Shown: positions 41,541-52,126, numbered from the stretch's first letter. The stretch: 55,033 nucleotides of DNA from Acrocarpospora catenulata (GCF_018476525.1 NZ_JAHCST010000061.1:1-55033), one strand, 5' to 3'. Numbers and translations are program-made. Notes: generated from the sequence alone by a model not told the origin.

Positions 41541-44078
41541 TCAGGGCCGATCCTCCATCGGCAAGCTAATGATCATGGTGAGGCCGCCACCCGGCGTATC
41601 ATCGGGAACCAGGGTGCCGCCCATAGCCTCGACCAGCCCCCGGGAGAGGGCCAGCCCGAGCCCCACCCCCGTGTGGTTGTCCCGGTCGCCCAGCCGCTGA
41701 AAGGGCAGAAACACCCGCTCATGCGAGTCAGCCGGAATACCGGGCCCCCGGTCGATCACCCGGATCTCCACCTGACTGCCGTGACCGCTGGCCGTGATCA
41801 GAACCCGCTCCCGATCCGGGCTGTACCGAACCGCATTGGAGATCAGGTTGGCCAGCACCCGCTCCAACAGCACCGGATCGGCGACGACCTCCGGCAGGTC
41901 AAGGCCGATGTCGGCGTCCACCCGCCCCCCGAACGGCCCGAGATCGTCGATGGCCCGCGGCAACACCTCGTGGATCGCCACCGGTTCGAGGGCCACACCG
42001 AGCACCCCGGCCTGCAGGCGGCTCATGTCGAGCAGGTTGGCCACCAGTCCGTCCAGCCGGATCAGCGACTCGTCGGCGGTGGCCAGCAACTCCCGGCGGT
42101 CCCGCGCGCTCCACTCGATCTCCTCGTTGCGCAGGCTCTCCACGGCCGCCTTGGCGGAGGCCAGCGGCGTACGCAAATCGTGGCTGACCGCCGCGAGCAG
42201 GGCGGTGCGCATGCGGTCGGCCTCGGCCAGCGGTTTGGCCCGTTCGGCCTGCTCCTGGAGCCGCCGGTGGCGGAGCGCGACGGCGATCTCGGCGGCGAAC
42301 GCCTCCAGCAGACGCCGGTCGGCGGCGGGCAGCAGCGCGCCCCTGGCGGTGAGCACCAGGTCCTCGTCGATCACCACGTCCATGTCGGCCGCGGCCGGCG
42401 TGGTGCAGGGCGCGCCCCCGGCGGTGGCCACGATGCGCCAGGCCGCCGGGTCGCCGTGGTCGTCGGGCGCTCGGCCGGTGTCCGGTTGCCGCTCCAGCAG
42501 CGTCACCGAGCTCAGCCCGAAGGTCTCGCGCAGGCGGGTGAGCAGGGAGGGCAGCGCGGCCTCGCCGCGTAGCACGTGACCGGCGAGCGTGGCGAGCACC
42601 TCGGCCTCGGCCCCGGCCCTGGCGGCCTCCCTGCTGCGCCGCGCCGACCTGTCCACGATCAGGCTGACCGCGGCGGCGACCAGCACGAACACGACGAGCG
42701 CGAACAGGTTCTCCGGGTCGTGGATGGTGAACTCGTACAGGGGCGGGGTGAAGAAGTAGTTGAGCAGCAGCGATCCGGTGACCGCCGCCGTGACGGCCGG
42801 CCACATGCCGCCGATGAGCGCGACGCCGACCGTCATGACCAGGAAGAGCAGGATCTCGCTCGGCAGCGAGAGATCCTCCCGGAAGGGCGCCAGAACGGCG
42901 GAGAGCGCGGGTAGACCGGCCAGGGCGGCGGCCCAGCCGGTCAGCCGCCGTCGGCGGGTCAGCGCCGCCCGGGCCCGCTCGGGACGCCGCCGTCCCAGGC
43001 TGACCTCCTCGTGGGTGATCATGTGTACGTCGATGGACCCGGATCGCGCCGCGGTCTCCATCCCCACGCTCCGCCAGAGCAGCTGCGCCAACCGGCCCCG
43101 CCGGGACGCGCCGACCACCAGCTGGGTGGCGTTGACCCCCCGCGCGAAGTCCAGCAGCGCCCCCGCCACGTCGTCGCCCACGACCTGGTGGTAGGTCCCG
43201 CCCAGGTTCTCCGCCAGCGAGCGCTGCCGGGACAGGTTGGCCGGATCGCCGCCCGCCAGGCCGTCGGCGCTGGTCACATGGACGGCCAGCAGGTCGGCGC
43301 CCTTGGTGCGCGCGGCGATTCTGGCGGCCCGCCGGATGAGCGTGTCCCCTTCCGGGCCGCCGGTCAGCGCCACCACGACCCGCTCCCGAGCCTCCCAGGT
43401 GGTGGCGATGCCGTGTTCTGCCCGGTAGCGGTCGAGTTGCTCGTCGACCTTGTCGGCCACCCAGAGCAGGGCCAGTTCGCGGAGCGCGGTCAGGTTGCCG
43501 ATCCGGAAGTAGTTGGCGAGGGCGGCGTCCACCTTCTCGGGGGCGTAGATGTTGCCGTGGGCCATCCGGCGGCGGAGCGCGTCGGGCGACATGTCCACCA
43601 GCTCGATCTGGTCGGCCCGCCGTACCACCTCGTCCGGTACGGTCTCCCGTTGCGGAACGCCGGTGATCTCCTCCACCACGTCGTTGAGCGATTCCAGGTG
43701 CTGGACGTTGACCGTGGTGAGCACATGGATGCCGGCGTCCAGGACCTCCTCGATGTCCTGCCAGCGTTTCTCGTTCCGCGAGCCCGGCACGTTGCTGTGG
43801 GCGAGCTCGTCGATGAGCGCCAGCCTTGGCGCCCGCTCAATGACGGCCGCCACGTCCAGTTCGCCGAAGACGGCGTCCCGGTAGCTCACCTCCTTCCTGG
43901 GCAGCACCTCCAGGCCGTCCAGGAGGTCGGCGGTGTGCGGGCGGCCGTGGGTCTCGATCAGGCCCACGACCACGTCCCGGCCCCGTTCCTGGGCCCTGCG
44001 CCCCTCGCCCAGCATGGCGAAGGTCTTGCCGACCCCGGGCGCCGCGCCCAGGTAGACCCTCAGCCGCCCGCGTGGCAT
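41541..44078 (-). CDS. kdpD: Potassium sensor kinase KdpD
   Basis: 845 aa. The cytosolic KdpD domain has Walker A (LGAAPGVGKTFAMLGEG) and the DELAHSN motif, then a UspA-like domain, four transmembrane helices (about 385-490), a GAF-like region, HisKA with phosphoacceptor His (AVSHDLRTPLASAKAA) and an HATPase (LISNAVRYSPD, DRGPGIP, GVGLGLALSRG). It senses potassium limitation or turgor. It starts two bases after the kdpC stop. Its usual partner kdpE is missing: downstream lies only the convergent lysA-type gene. Confidence 0.95.
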   Translation of the reverse strand: MPRGRLRVYLGAAPGVGKTFAMLGEGRRAQERGRDVVVGLIETHGRPHTADLLDGLEVLPRKEVSYRDAVFGELDVAAVIERAPRLALIDELAHSNVPGSRNEKRWQDIEEVLDAGIHVLTTVNVQHLESLNDVVEEITGVPQRETVPDEVVRRADQIELVDMSPDALRRRMAHGNIYAPEKVDAALANYFRIGNLTALRELALLWVADKVDEQLDRYRAEHGIATTWEARERVVVALTGGPEGDTLIRRAARIAARTKGADLLAVHVTSADGLAGGDPANLSRQRSLAENLGGTYHQVVGDDVAGALLDFARGVNATQLVVGASRRGRLAQLLWRSVGMETAARSGSIDVHMITHEEVSLGRRRPERARAALTRRRRLTGWAAALAGLPALSAVLAPFREDLSLPSEILLFLVMTVGVALIGGMWPAVTAAVTGSLLLNYFFTPPLYEFTIHDPENLFALVVFVLVAAAVSLIVDRSARRSREAARAGAEAEVLATLAGHVLRGEAALPSLLTRLRETFGLSSVTLLERQPDTGRAPDDHGDPAAWRIVATAGGAPCTTPAAADMDVVIDEDLVLTARGALLPAADRRLLEAFAAEIAVALRHRRLQEQAERAKPLAEADRMRTALLAAVSHDLRTPLASAKAAVESLRNEEIEWSARDRRELLATADESLIRLDGLVANLLDMSRLQAGVLGVALEPVAIHEVLPRAIDDLGPFGGRVDADIGLDLPEVVADPVLLERVLANLISNAVRYSPDRERVLITASGHGSQVEIRVIDRGPGIPADSHERVFLPFQRLGDRDNHTGVGLGLALSRGLVEAMGGTLVPDDTPGGGLTMIISLPMEDRP

Positions 44079-44080
44079 GG

Positions 44081-44896
44081 TTACCCCCCGTCGAGCGCGA
44101 GGTTGAGTTCCAGTACGTTGACCGCCGGTGCGCCCATGAACCCGAGCGCCCGGCCGGTGGTGTGCTCGCCGATCAGCTGCCGCACCCGGGCCAGGTCGAG
44201 ACCTCGCTCCCGGGCGACTCTGGGCGCCTGGAGTTCGGCGTACGCGACGGAGATGTGCGGGTCGAGCCCGGAACCGCCGGCGGTGACGGCATCAGCGGGC
44301 ACCACCGCCGCCGTGTTCCCCCTGACCGGGACGGTACGGCCTGCGGCGTAGTCCTCGCCCGGGGTGGCGCACGTCACCGTCTTCCCCTCGTACGCGGCGA
44401 CGAAGGGCACCGCGGGACACGCCTGGTTGACGCTGACCACCCGGTCGCGGAAGACCTTCAGAACCGCCCCGACGCCGTCGGCCGTGCAGTACGGCCGGGC
44501 CCCGGAGACGCCCTCCCGTTCCCCGATCGCTTTGGAGCGCGCGCAGACCTGGGTGAGCAGGGACTGGCGGTCCCGGCTGTCGATGACGTCCTCGGGTCCG
44601 AGGTTGCTGGCGGCGGTGGACAGCATGTCGTAGCCGGCCGCCGAGGGACGGCTCTGGAAGTACCGCGCGACCGCGTTGCCGCCGGCGTCGGTGAAGTTCT
44701 GGCCGATGATCGCGCTGCCGACGGTTCGCCCGTCCTTCTCGATCAGTGAGCCGTTGGCCTTGCCGTGGAAGACGGCCTGGGCGACCCCGGTGACGGCCAG
44801 CGGGTAGAGCCCGCCGAGGATCACGGTGAGCACGACCACCGCGCGGATGGCCGCCAGGTGCTGGCGGAGCCAGCTGGGCAGACGTTCCATGGTCAT
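44081..44896 (-). CDS. kdpC: Potassium-transporting ATPase subunit KdpC (extended)
   Basis: 271 aa, longer than the ~190-aa E. coli KdpC. The N-terminal helix and the conserved [52 protein letters not shown] and [19 protein letters not shown] are all present. An extra segment of roughly 80 residues with three Cys ([24 protein letters not shown] and VTCATPG) sits between ASNLGPED and the DPHIS motif. KdpC is the chaperone-like subunit of KdpFABC. ATG overlaps the kdpB stop by four bases. Confidence 0.93.
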   Translation of the reverse strand: MTMERLPSWLRQHLAAIRAVVVLTVILGGLYPLAVTGVAQAVFHGKANGSLIEKDGRTVGSAIIGQNFTDAGGNAVARYFQSRPSAAGYDMLSTAASNLGPEDVIDSRDRQSLLTQVCARSKAIGEREGVSGARPYCTADGVGAVLKVFRDRVVSVNQACPAVPFVAAYEGKTVTCATPGEDYAAGRTVPVRGNTAAVVPADAVTAGGSGLDPHISVAYAELQAPRVARERGLDLARVRQLIGEHTTGRALGFMGAPAVNVLELNLALDGG

Positions 44897-46980
44897 GACA
44901 TCCCTGGGAGGAACTGGATGAGGAGGTCGATGAGCTTGATCCCGGCGAAGGGGGCGATGATGCCGCCCAGGCCGTAGATGTAGAGGTTGCGGCTGAGCAG
45001 TTGGGAGGCGCTGGACGGCCGGTAGCGTACGCCGCGCAGGGCCAGCGGGATGAGCGCGATGATGATGAGGGCGTTGAAGACGACGGCGGACAGGATGGCC
45101 GACTGCGGGCTCGCCAGGCGCATGATGTTGAGCGCGTCCAGGCCGGGATAGACCGCCGCGAACATGGCCGGGATGATCGCGAAGTACTTGGCGATGTCGT
45201 TGGCGATCGAGAAAGTGGTCAGCGCGCCCCGGGTGATCAGCAGTTGCTTGCCGATCTCCACGATCTCGATGAGCTTGGTCGGGTTGGAGTCCAGGTCGAC
45301 CATGTTCCCGGCCTCTTTGGCGGCCGAGGTGCCCGTGTTCATGGCCACGCCGACGTCGGCCTGAGCCAGGGCGGGGGCGTCGTTGGTGCCGTCACCGGTC
45401 ATCGCCACCAACCGGCCGCCTTCCTGTTCGCGCCGGATCAGGGCCAGTTTGTCCTCGGGAGTGGCTTCGGCCAAGAAGTCGTCCACTCCGGCCTCGTCGG
45501 CGATGGCCTTGGCGGTTCGCGGGTTGTCACCGGTGATCATGACGGTCCGGATGCCCATCCGCCGCATCTCGTCGAAACGCTCCCGCATGCCCTTCTTGAC
45601 CACATCCTTGAGATGGATGACGCCGAGCACCCGTCCCTGGTCGGCGACCACGAGCGGGGTGCCGCCGCTGGCCGAGATGCCGTCCACGATGGGGCCGACT
45701 TTCTCGGACGGGTGACCGCCGCCGTCGCGGACCCACTTCATGACGGCGGTCGCCGCGCCCTTGCGGATCTGGCGGCCGTCCACGTCCACGCCCGACATGC
45801 GGGTCTGGGCGGTGAACGGCACCCAACTGGCGCCGTACAGCTCGCGTTCGCGCAGGCCGTACCGTTCCTTGGCGAAGATCACGATGGAGCGGCCCTCGGG
45901 GGTTTCGTCGGCGAGGCTGGACAGCTGGGCGGCCTCGGCCAGTTCCTGCTCGGTGACGCCTTCCACCGGAACGAAGTCGGCGGCCTGGCGGTTGCCCAGG
46001 GTGATGGTGCCGGTCTTGTCCAGCAGGAGGGTGCTGACGTCGCCGGCGGCCTCCACGGCCCTGCCCGACATGGCCAGGACGTTCCGCTGGACCAGGCGGT
46101 CCATGCCGGCGATGCCGATGGCCGACAGCAGCGCGCCGATGGTGGTGGGGATGAGACAGACCAGCAGGGAGATCAGCACCACGCCGGTGACGCCGTCCCC
46201 GGTCAGCGCGAGCGAGTCGGCGATGCCGGGGTTCTCCGCTTTGGCGTAGACGGCCATCGGCTGCATGGTCACCGTGGCCACCAGGAAGATGATCGTCAGC
46301 GCGGCCAGCAGGATGTTGAGCGCGATCTCGTTGGGGGTCTTCTGCCGGTTGGCGCCCTCCACCAGGGCGATCATCCGGTCGATGAAGCTCTCCCCCGGCT
46401 TCTGGGTGATCCGTACCACGATGCGGTCCGACAGCACCTTCGTGCCGCCGGTCACGGCCGAGCGGTCGCCGCCCGACTCGCGGATCACGGGCGCGGACTC
46501 GCCGGTGATCGCGGACTCGTCCACGCTGGCGATGCCCTCGATGACGTCGCCGTCCCCGGGGATGATCTCACCGGCTTCGACGATCACGGTGTCGCCCTGC
46601 CGGAGCTCGGCGGCTCCAACGATCTTCCCGTCGGCCAGGCGGGCCGTGGTGTCGCGCTTGGCCGAGCGCAGCGTCGCCGCCTGGGCCTTGCCGCGCCCCT
46701 CGGCGACCGCCTCGGCCAGGTTGGCGAACAGTACGGTCAGCCAGAGCCAGACCACGATGGCCCAGGCGAAGAAACTCGGGTCGAGGATCGCGAGCACGGT
46801 GGTGAAGACCGCGCCCACCTCGACGATCAGCATGACGGGGTTGCGCCAGAGGGTGACGGGGTTGAGCTTCCGTACGGCAGCCGGCAACGACCTGACCATC
46901 TGACCGGGGTCGAGCAGGCCGCCCGCGACCCTGCCGTTCCGCTGTGGCGGCGCGGGGGGCCGGACCAGTTCGGTGACCAT
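44893..46980 (-). CDS. kdpB: Potassium-transporting P-type ATPase KdpB
   Basis: 695 aa P-type ATPase. The phosphorylation motif [15 protein letters not shown], the TGES actuator motif in ITGESAPV, nucleotide-binding region and the hinge [20 protein letters not shown] are intact, with transmembrane helices typical of the Kdp group. It energises K+ uptake through KdpA. The ATG at 46980 ([12 protein letters not shown]) lies two bases after the kdpA stop. Confidence 0.97.
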   Translation of the reverse strand: MVTELVRPPAPPQRNGRVAGGLLDPGQMVRSLPAAVRKLNPVTLWRNPVMLIVEVGAVFTTVLAILDPSFFAWAIVVWLWLTVLFANLAEAVAEGRGKAQAATLRSAKRDTTARLADGKIVGAAELRQGDTVIVEAGEIIPGDGDVIEGIASVDESAITGESAPVIRESGGDRSAVTGGTKVLSDRIVVRITQKPGESFIDRMIALVEGANRQKTPNEIALNILLAALTIIFLVATVTMQPMAVYAKAENPGIADSLALTGDGVTGVVLISLLVCLIPTTIGALLSAIGIAGMDRLVQRNVLAMSGRAVEAAGDVSTLLLDKTGTITLGNRQAADFVPVEGVTEQELAEAAQLSSLADETPEGRSIVIFAKERYGLRERELYGASWVPFTAQTRMSGVDVDGRQIRKGAATAVMKWVRDGGGHPSEKVGPIVDGISASGGTPLVVADQGRVLGVIHLKDVVKKGMRERFDEMRRMGIRTVMITGDNPRTAKAIADEAGVDDFLAEATPEDKLALIRREQEGGRLVAMTGDGTNDAPALAQADVGVAMNTGTSAAKEAGNMVDLDSNPTKLIEIVEIGKQLLITRGALTTFSIANDIAKYFAIIPAMFAAVYPGLDALNIMRLASPQSAILSAVVFNALIIIALIPLALRGVRYRPSSASQLLSRNLYIYGLGGIIAPFAGIKLIDLLIQFLPGMS

Positions 46981-46982
46981 GG

Positions 46983-48629
46983 TTACAGGAGTCCTTCTGC
47001 GATCGGCCCCAGGGCGAGGGCGGGGAGGAAGGTCAGGGCGACCAGGACGACCGTCACGCCGACGACCATGCCGACGAAGAGCGGCCGGTGGGTGGGGAGC
47101 GTGCCCGCGCTCTCCGGTACGGGCTTCTGCGCGGCGAGCGAGCCCGCCAGCGCGAGCACGAAGACGATCGGCAGGAACCGGCCGAGGACCATGCAGAGGC
47201 CGAGGGCCACGTCGTACCAGGGGGTGTTGACGGTGACGCCGCCGAAGGCGGAGCCGTTGTTGTTGGAGGCGCTGGTGAAGGCGTACAGGATCTCGGAGAA
47301 GCCGTGCGAGCCGGTGTTGAGCATGGCCGCCAGGCCGGCCTCGTTGCCCATCGCCACGGCGGTGCCGGTGAGCACCAGGACGGGGGTGACCAGGAAGTAG
47401 AGCGAGGCCAGTTTGATCTCGCGGGAGCCGATCTTCTTGCCCAGGTACTCGGGAGTGCGGCCGACCATCAGGCCGGCCACGAAGACCGTGATCACGGCGA
47501 GCACGAGCATGCCGTACAGGCCCGCGCCGGCGCCGCCCGGGGCGACCTCGCCCAGCATCATGTTGAAGAGGGTCATCATGCCGCCGAACGGCGTGAACGA
47601 GTCGTGGAAGGAGTTCACCGCGCCCGTGCTGGTGAGCGTGGTGGCCGCGGCGAAGGTCGCCGAGTTGGCCACGCCGAACCGGACCTCCTTGCCCTCCATG
47701 GCCGCGCCGACCGCCTGGGGCACGGTGGCGTCGCCGGCCAGCTCGAAGACGTTGGTGAGCACGACACTGATCACCGCGATCGAGGCCATCACGGCGAGGA
47801 TGGCGTAACCCTGGCGGACCTGGCCGACCATGCGGCCGAAGGTGCGGGTCAGCGCGAACGGGATGGCCAGGATCAGCAAGATTTCGAACCAGTTGGTCCA
47901 GGCGGTGGCGTTCTCGTACGGATGGGCGGAGTTGGTGTTGAAGAAGCCGCCGCCGTTGTTGCCCAGTTCCTTGATGACCTCCTGGGAGGCCACCGGGCCG
48001 CCGGTCAGGTTCTGTGTGCCGCCGGTCAGGGTGGTGATCTCGTACGGGCCGGTGAAGTTCTGCACCACGCCCCCGGCGACCAGCACGAGGGCGCCGACGA
48101 AGGCGATCGGCAGCAGGATGCGCAGGGTGCCGCGGACCAGGTCGGTCCAGAAGTTGCCGATGGTGTCGGAACCGTGGCGGGTGAACCCCCGCACCAGCGT
48201 GATCGCCACCGCCATGCCGACCGCGGCCGAGACGAAGTTCTGCACGGCCAGGGCGGCCATCTGGACCAGGTGGCCCATGGTGGACTCGCCCGAGTACGCC
48301 TGCCAGTTGGTGTTGGTCACGAAGCTGATCGCCGTGTTCCAGGCGATGTGGTCGGGGACGGCGTCGAAGCCCAGGGACAGGAAAAGCCGGTCCTGGAGGC
48401 GCTGCATGCCGTACACGACCAGGATGGAGACCAGGGAGAAGGCCAGCAGGCCGCGCGCGTAGGCGCTCCAGCGCTGCTCGGCGTCGGGCCGGACGCCGAG
48501 CAGGCGGTAGACGAGCCGCTCCGGGCGGGAGTGGGTGGTGCCGGTGTAGACCCGGTACATGTAGTCGCCGAACGGGCGGTAGATCACGGCCAGTACGGCG
48601 ACGAGCGAGACGATGAAGATCCACCCCAT
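46983..48629 (-). CDS. kdpA: Potassium-transporting ATPase channel subunit KdpA
   Basis: 548 aa with about ten transmembrane helices and the four selectivity-filter-like loops of KdpA, for example [35 protein letters not shown], and [11 protein letters not shown]. It is the K+-binding channel-like subunit. The ATG shares one base with the kdpF stop (TGATG). Confidence 0.97.
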   Translation of the reverse strand: MGWIFIVSLVAVLAVIYRPFGDYMYRVYTGTTHSRPERLVYRLLGVRPDAEQRWSAYARGLLAFSLVSILVVYGMQRLQDRLFLSLGFDAVPDHIAWNTAISFVTNTNWQAYSGESTMGHLVQMAALAVQNFVSAAVGMAVAITLVRGFTRHGSDTIGNFWTDLVRGTLRILLPIAFVGALVLVAGGVVQNFTGPYEITTLTGGTQNLTGGPVASQEVIKELGNNGGGFFNTNSAHPYENATAWTNWFEILLILAIPFALTRTFGRMVGQVRQGYAILAVMASIAVISVVLTNVFELAGDATVPQAVGAAMEGKEVRFGVANSATFAAATTLTSTGAVNSFHDSFTPFGGMMTLFNMMLGEVAPGGAGAGLYGMLVLAVITVFVAGLMVGRTPEYLGKKIGSREIKLASLYFLVTPVLVLTGTAVAMGNEAGLAAMLNTGSHGFSEILYAFTSASNNNGSAFGGVTVNTPWYDVALGLCMVLGRFLPIVFVLALAGSLAAQKPVPESAGTLPTHRPLFVGMVVGVTVVLVALTFLPALALGPIAEGLL

Positions 48630-48718
48630 CAGAAGCGCTCCGGGAAGAGCAGGGCCGCGACCATGAAGATCACCAGTCCGGCGGCCACCACGAGACCGGC
48701 GGCGTTGCTCGCGCTCAC
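48629..48718 (-). CDS. kdpF: KdpF small subunit
   Basis: A 29-aa single-helix peptide ([20 protein letters not shown], ending FPERF), the typical KdpF that stabilises the KdpABC complex. GTG start, overlapping the upstream 27-aa gene by four bases (GTGA) and kdpA by one base. Confidence 0.9.
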   Translation of the reverse strand: MSASNAAGLVVAAGLVIFMVAALLFPERF

Positions 48719-48798
48719 AGGCGCTCCACCGCCTTCACAACCAGCCCGAAGATCGCGAAGACCGCGATCGTCAGGGCGACGAAGATGACGTCGGTCAT
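48715..48798 (-). CDS. 27-aa membrane peptide heading the kdp operon
   Basis: ATG at 48798 behind GAGGAG encodes [20 protein letters not shown] followed by VKAVERL. It is a single transmembrane helix with a basic end, resembling the short peptides that precede kdpF in streptomycetes. It is coupled to kdpF by a GTGA overlap. No function is established. The 163 bp upstream to the ROK gene contain the divergent promoters; a GCCGCC/GGCGGC hairpin lies near 48823-48845. Confidence 0.8.
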   Translation of the reverse strand: MTDVIFVALTIAVFAIFGLVVKAVERL

Positions 48799-48961
48799 CC
48801 CCACTCCTCACGTTTCGGTACGTGCCGCCGGTACTTGACGGCGGCGCTTTAGCAGCAAAGCTGGGCGTGTGGGGGTTTTGGTCGCTCTTTACGGGTTCAA
48901 TACGGCTGTGCCAGGTTTCTTCACGCGATCCCTACGAAACGGCAAGGCTTAAGGTGGGGTG

Positions 48962-50170
48962 ATGGCGAGCGGGATGGCCGAGGGGGCACGGATCCGGCAG
49001 CGGAATCTCGGTGAGGTCCTGCGGCACGTGCACGCGGACGGGGCGGTCTCGCGGGCCGTGCTCGCGCGGCGCATGGGGCTGAACCGAAGCACGATCATGG
49101 GCCTGACCGCGGAACTGGCGGCGGCCGGCCTGGTGCGGGAGAACATCCCCCGGGAAACCGGCCGGGCCGGACGCCCGTCCCTCGTCGTCATGCCAGAGCC
49201 CGAGCGTGTGTACGGCCTGGCCTTCGACGTCGCGGTGGACCGCCTGGTCGGGGCCCGGGTCGGGCTCGGCGGGCGGGTGCTGGAACGCCGCGAGGCGGTA
49301 CGCGCCCGGGCCGGGGTCGACCTCGAGGACGTCGTCGAGGTGCTGGCCCGTTTCGGCCGGGAACTGGCCGCCTCAGCGGCGCCCGACACGGTCTGCGTCG
49401 GGGTCGGGGCCTCCTACTGCGGAATGATCCGGCGAGCCGACGGTATGGTCCGGTACGGCCCGCAACTCGGCTGGGTCGACCAGGCGTTCGGAGCGGAACT
49501 CGGGGCCGGGCTGGGGTTGGGATTGCCCGTGGAGGTCGGCAACGAGGCCCATCTCGGGGCGATCGCCGAGTACGTACGCGGGGCGGGCCCCGGCGTGCGG
49601 AACCTGATCTACCTGCACGGTGACGTTGGGGTGGGCGGCGGGATCATCGTCGGGGGCAAACTGCTGGACGGTGACGGCGGTTACGGCTGCGAGGTCGGCC
49701 ACATGCTGGTCAACCCGTTCGACGGCCGGCCGTGCCTGTGCGGCTCGCGGGGCTGCCTGGAGGCGGAGGTCGGGGAGGAGGCGCTGCTCGACTACGCCGG
49801 GCGTGCCGACGAACTGGTCGGCAGGGACGGCATCCGGGCCGTGGTGGCGCTCGCCGAGAGCGGGGACGTACGGGCCCGGGAGGCGCTCGACCGCATCGGC
49901 GACTGGCTCGGGGTCGGCGTGGTCAATCTGATCAACCTCTTCAACCCCGCTCTGGTGATCTTCGGCGGCATGCTCCGCGACCTCTTCCACGGGGTGGCGC
50001 CCCGCGTCCACGCCCGCATCGACACCCACGTCCTCCCGGTCTCCCGCAAAGGCGTACGCCTGGCCGTCTCCGCCCTAGCCGACGACACCACCCTGGCCGG
50101 CGCCGCCGAACTGGCCTTCTCCGCCCTCCTGACCAGCCCACTCGACACGCTCGCCGCCCGCAGCACGTGA
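48962..50170 (+). CDS. ROK-family transcriptional regulator
   Basis: About 402 aa. An N-terminal winged helix (AVSRAVLARRMGLNRSTIMG) is followed by a ROK sugar-kinase-like domain with DVGVGGGIIVGGKLLDGDGG and the zinc signature GHMLVNPFDGRPCLCGSRGC followed by LEAE. NagC/XylR-type ROK proteins repress sugar-use genes and respond to sugars. No sugar genes are adjacent, so targets are unknown. GTG 48959 and ATG 48974 are alternative starts. It diverges from the kdp operon. Confidence 0.9.
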   Translation: MASGMAEGARIRQRNLGEVLRHVHADGAVSRAVLARRMGLNRSTIMGLTAELAAAGLVRENIPRETGRAGRPSLVVMPEPERVYGLAFDVAVDRLVGARVGLGGRVLERREAVRARAGVDLEDVVEVLARFGRELAASAAPDTVCVGVGASYCGMIRRADGMVRYGPQLGWVDQAFGAELGAGLGLGLPVEVGNEAHLGAIAEYVRGAGPGVRNLIYLHGDVGVGGGIIVGGKLLDGDGGYGCEVGHMLVNPFDGRPCLCGSRGCLEAEVGEEALLDYAGRADELVGRDGIRAVVALAESGDVRAREALDRIGDWLGVGVVNLINLFNPALVIFGGMLRDLFHGVAPRVHARIDTHVLPVSRKGVRLAVSALADDTTLAGAAELAFSALLTSPLDTLAARST

Positions 50171-50267
50171 CTTGCGACGGCGCCTCTGATAATCCGCCGC
50201 TGTCACTGCCGCACCCAGCTATGCTAGCTTCGCACAAGACCGGCAAATAGGCTGGTCAACGGCTCCG

Positions 50268-50341
50268 GCGCCCTTAGCTCAGCCGGATAGAGCATCGGAC
50301 TTCTAATCCGACGGTCGGGGGTTCGAATCCCTCAGGGCGCG
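50268..50341 (+). tRNA. tRNA-Arg (anticodon TCT)
   Basis: A 74-base cloverleaf: acceptor GCGCCCT paired with AGGGCGC, D arm AGCTCAGCCGGATAGAGC, anticodon stem TCGGA/TCCGA with loop CTTCTAA (anticodon TCT, reading AGA), and T arm GGGGGTTCGAATCCCTC (split by the stem). No CCA is encoded. The decayed tyrosine integrase just downstream points to its 3' end, the usual attB for such integrases. Confidence 0.95.
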
Positions 50342-50541
50342 CTCAGATCATGACGTTGACCTGCGAAAATGTGCGCCACAATCACGCTTAGAATATTGTT
50401 CTAGCCGGGTCGTGCTCGCCCCGTGCTCGCCCGCACCTACCCCGCACCCACCATGATCATCATGGGCTGCTGATCACGACAGCGGGCAAGGCAAACGGCC
50501 CGCTCCACCACGAGGGATACGAGGCCGTTCTCCAACGCTTG

Positions 50542-50838
50542 TCAGGCGCGTAGTGGCAGCACCTCGCCTCGCCCTTCCTGATCGTCTCCCAGCAACAGTG
50601 CTGCGGTCTTCTCCGCCGCCGCCATCGCCACCTGCGGGAAGACCGAGGTATAGGTGTCGGCGGTGAAAGCGCTGGAGGTGTGCCCCAGCGTTTCCTGGAC
50701 CACTTTGATCTCCACCCCCGCCGCCAGCATCAGCGAGGCCGCGCCATGCCGCAGGTCGTGGAGGCGGATCGGCGCCAACCCCGCCAGGTAGGCCAGCCAG
50801 AGAAACTGGTCGGACACGTGCTGGGGGTGCAGCCGATC
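50542..50838 (-). pseudogene. C-terminal fragment of a tyrosine integrase
   Basis: About 98 codons in frame (RLHPQHVSDQFLW through HDLRHGAASLMLAAGVEI, LGHTSSAFTADTYTSVF). It has the HxxR, the second His and the catalytic Tyr of phage-type integrases, but the first catalytic Arg is missing. It is cut at 50838 by the IS. An AACGGCC/GGCCGTT inverted repeat (50494-50529) after the stop may be its old terminator. It points at the tRNA-Arg gene. Confidence 0.88.
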
Positions 50839-50888
50839 TGGGCTTCCCCTCATAGCGTGGAGACCTGAACCTGGGAGAAGGTTGGGTC

Positions 50889-51218
50889 GTGGCAAGCAAG
50901 AGACGCCGGTTTGATCCAGAATTCCGGGCGGGCGCGGTGCGCATCGTCAAGGAGACCGGCAAGCCCGTCGCGCAGGTGGCGCGGGATCTGGGTATCAACC
51001 CCTACACGTTGAACAACTGGGTGCACATGGACCGGCTCGCCCAGGAGCAGGACACCGATAACGGCAGTGCGGTACTGGAGGAGTCCGAGCGGGAGGAACT
51101 GGCTCGGCTGCGCCGGGAGAAGGTGGCCTGGGAGAAGGAAAGGGCCGAGCTGGCAGATGAGCGTGATGTGCTCAAGCGCTCGGTGGTCTTGTGGGTGAAA
51201 GAGGCGATGGGCCGGTGA
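50889..51218 (+). CDS. IS3-family transposase OrfA
   Basis: 109 aa. An N-terminal helix-turn-helix (RRFDPEFRAGAVRIVKETGK, VAQVARDLGINPYTLNNWV) binds the IS ends; a leucine-zipper-like coiled coil follows (LARLRREKVAWEKERAELAD). The GTG start follows GGGAGAAGG. OrfB begins in the -1 frame and overlaps its end. Confidence 0.93.
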   Translation: MASKRRRFDPEFRAGAVRIVKETGKPVAQVARDLGINPYTLNNWVHMDRLAQEQDTDNGSAVLEESEREELARLRREKVAWEKERAELADERDVLKRSVVLWVKEAMGR

Positions 51219-52126
51219 GCGTGGCGGCCTTCATCAGCTCCCAGAAGACCGATTTCGGTATCGGCCACGCGACCTCCTGCCGGGCGCTGGGGGTCTCGCA
51301 GTCGTGGTTCTACAAGTGGAAAGACCGCGCGCCCACACCTCGGCAGCGGCGGCGTGCCGATCTGGACGCGGAGATCACCATGGTGTTCACCGCCTCCGGC
51401 GGTACCTATGGCTCCCCGCGCATCACCGATGACCTGCGGGAGAAGGGCTGGCGGGTCTCGGAGAACACGGTCGCGGCGCGGATGGCCGAGCTCGGCCTGG
51501 CCGCCCGGGCGCGTCCCAAGCCGCGTTCACTGACCCGCCCGAGCAGGCGGCCGGCGGCGCCGGACCTGGTGCGGCGGAAATTCACCGCGGTCGCCGCGGA
51601 TGTGCTGTGGTGCGGCGATGTCACCGAGATCGTCACCGCGGAGGGGAAGCTGTATCTGGCCACGGTGGAGGACCTGTTCTCCCGCCGGCTGCTGGGTTAT
51701 GCGATGGGCGAGCGTCACGACGCCGCGCTGACGACTGCCTCGTTACGGATGGCGGTGACTACCCGGGGCGGTGACGTCGAAGGGGTGATCTTCCACAGCG
51801 ACAGGGGCAGCGAGTACACCGCTGCCGCCTACCAGGCCGTCTGCCGCGGCAACGGCGTGGTGCAGTCGATGGGACGGGTCGGCTGCGCGCTGGACAACGC
51901 CGCCGCCGAGGCCTTCAACTCCACGCTGAAGGTCGAGTTCGTCCACCGAAACGAGTTCCGCACCCGGGCCGAGGCCCGCCTGAAGATCGCGACCTGGATC
52001 ACCGATTTCTACAACACGCGCAGACGGCACAGCGCCAACGACGGGATCCCGCCGATCGCATTCGAGCATCAGATGACCGCGAAGAGGCAAGCGTCATCGG
52101 CCCTGTTCAGAGCCGAGGTGGCATAA
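51215..52126 (+). CDS. IS3-family transposase OrfB (DDE integrase)
   Basis: About 303 aa with HTH_21-type region (GGTYGSPRITDDLREKGWRV) and an rve integrase core with the DDE triad: Asp in LWCGDVTEIV, Asp in IFHSDRGSEYTA, Glu in AAAEAFNSTLKVEF, and the YNTRRRHSANDG end motif. All are intact, so the IS could be active. It may be expressed from GTG 51215 (GTGA overlap with the orfA stop) or as an OrfAB fusion by -1 frameshifting; I see no clear A6G slippery run. Confidence 0.93.
   Translation: MSVAAFISSQKTDFGIGHATSCRALGVSQSWFYKWKDRAPTPRQRRRADLDAEITMVFTASGGTYGSPRITDDLREKGWRVSENTVAARMAELGLAARARPKPRSLTRPSRRPAAPDLVRRKFTAVAADVLWCGDVTEIVTAEGKLYLATVEDLFSRRLLGYAMGERHDAALTTASLRMAVTTRGGDVEGVIFHSDRGSEYTAAAYQAVCRGNGVVQSMGRVGCALDNAAAEAFNSTLKVEFVHRNEFRTRAEARLKIATWITDFYNTRRRHSANDGIPPIAFEHQMTAKRQASSALFRAEVA

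Noticed and set aside
45001-47400. Plus-strand open frame of 799 codons opposite kdpB
   Set aside because: Antisense to KdpB with its DKTGT motif; composition is typical of a shadow.
50342-50541. Copy of the tRNA-Arg 3' end as attachment-site duplicate downstream
   Set aside because: No second copy of the T-arm/acceptor sequence is seen in the window to 55033.
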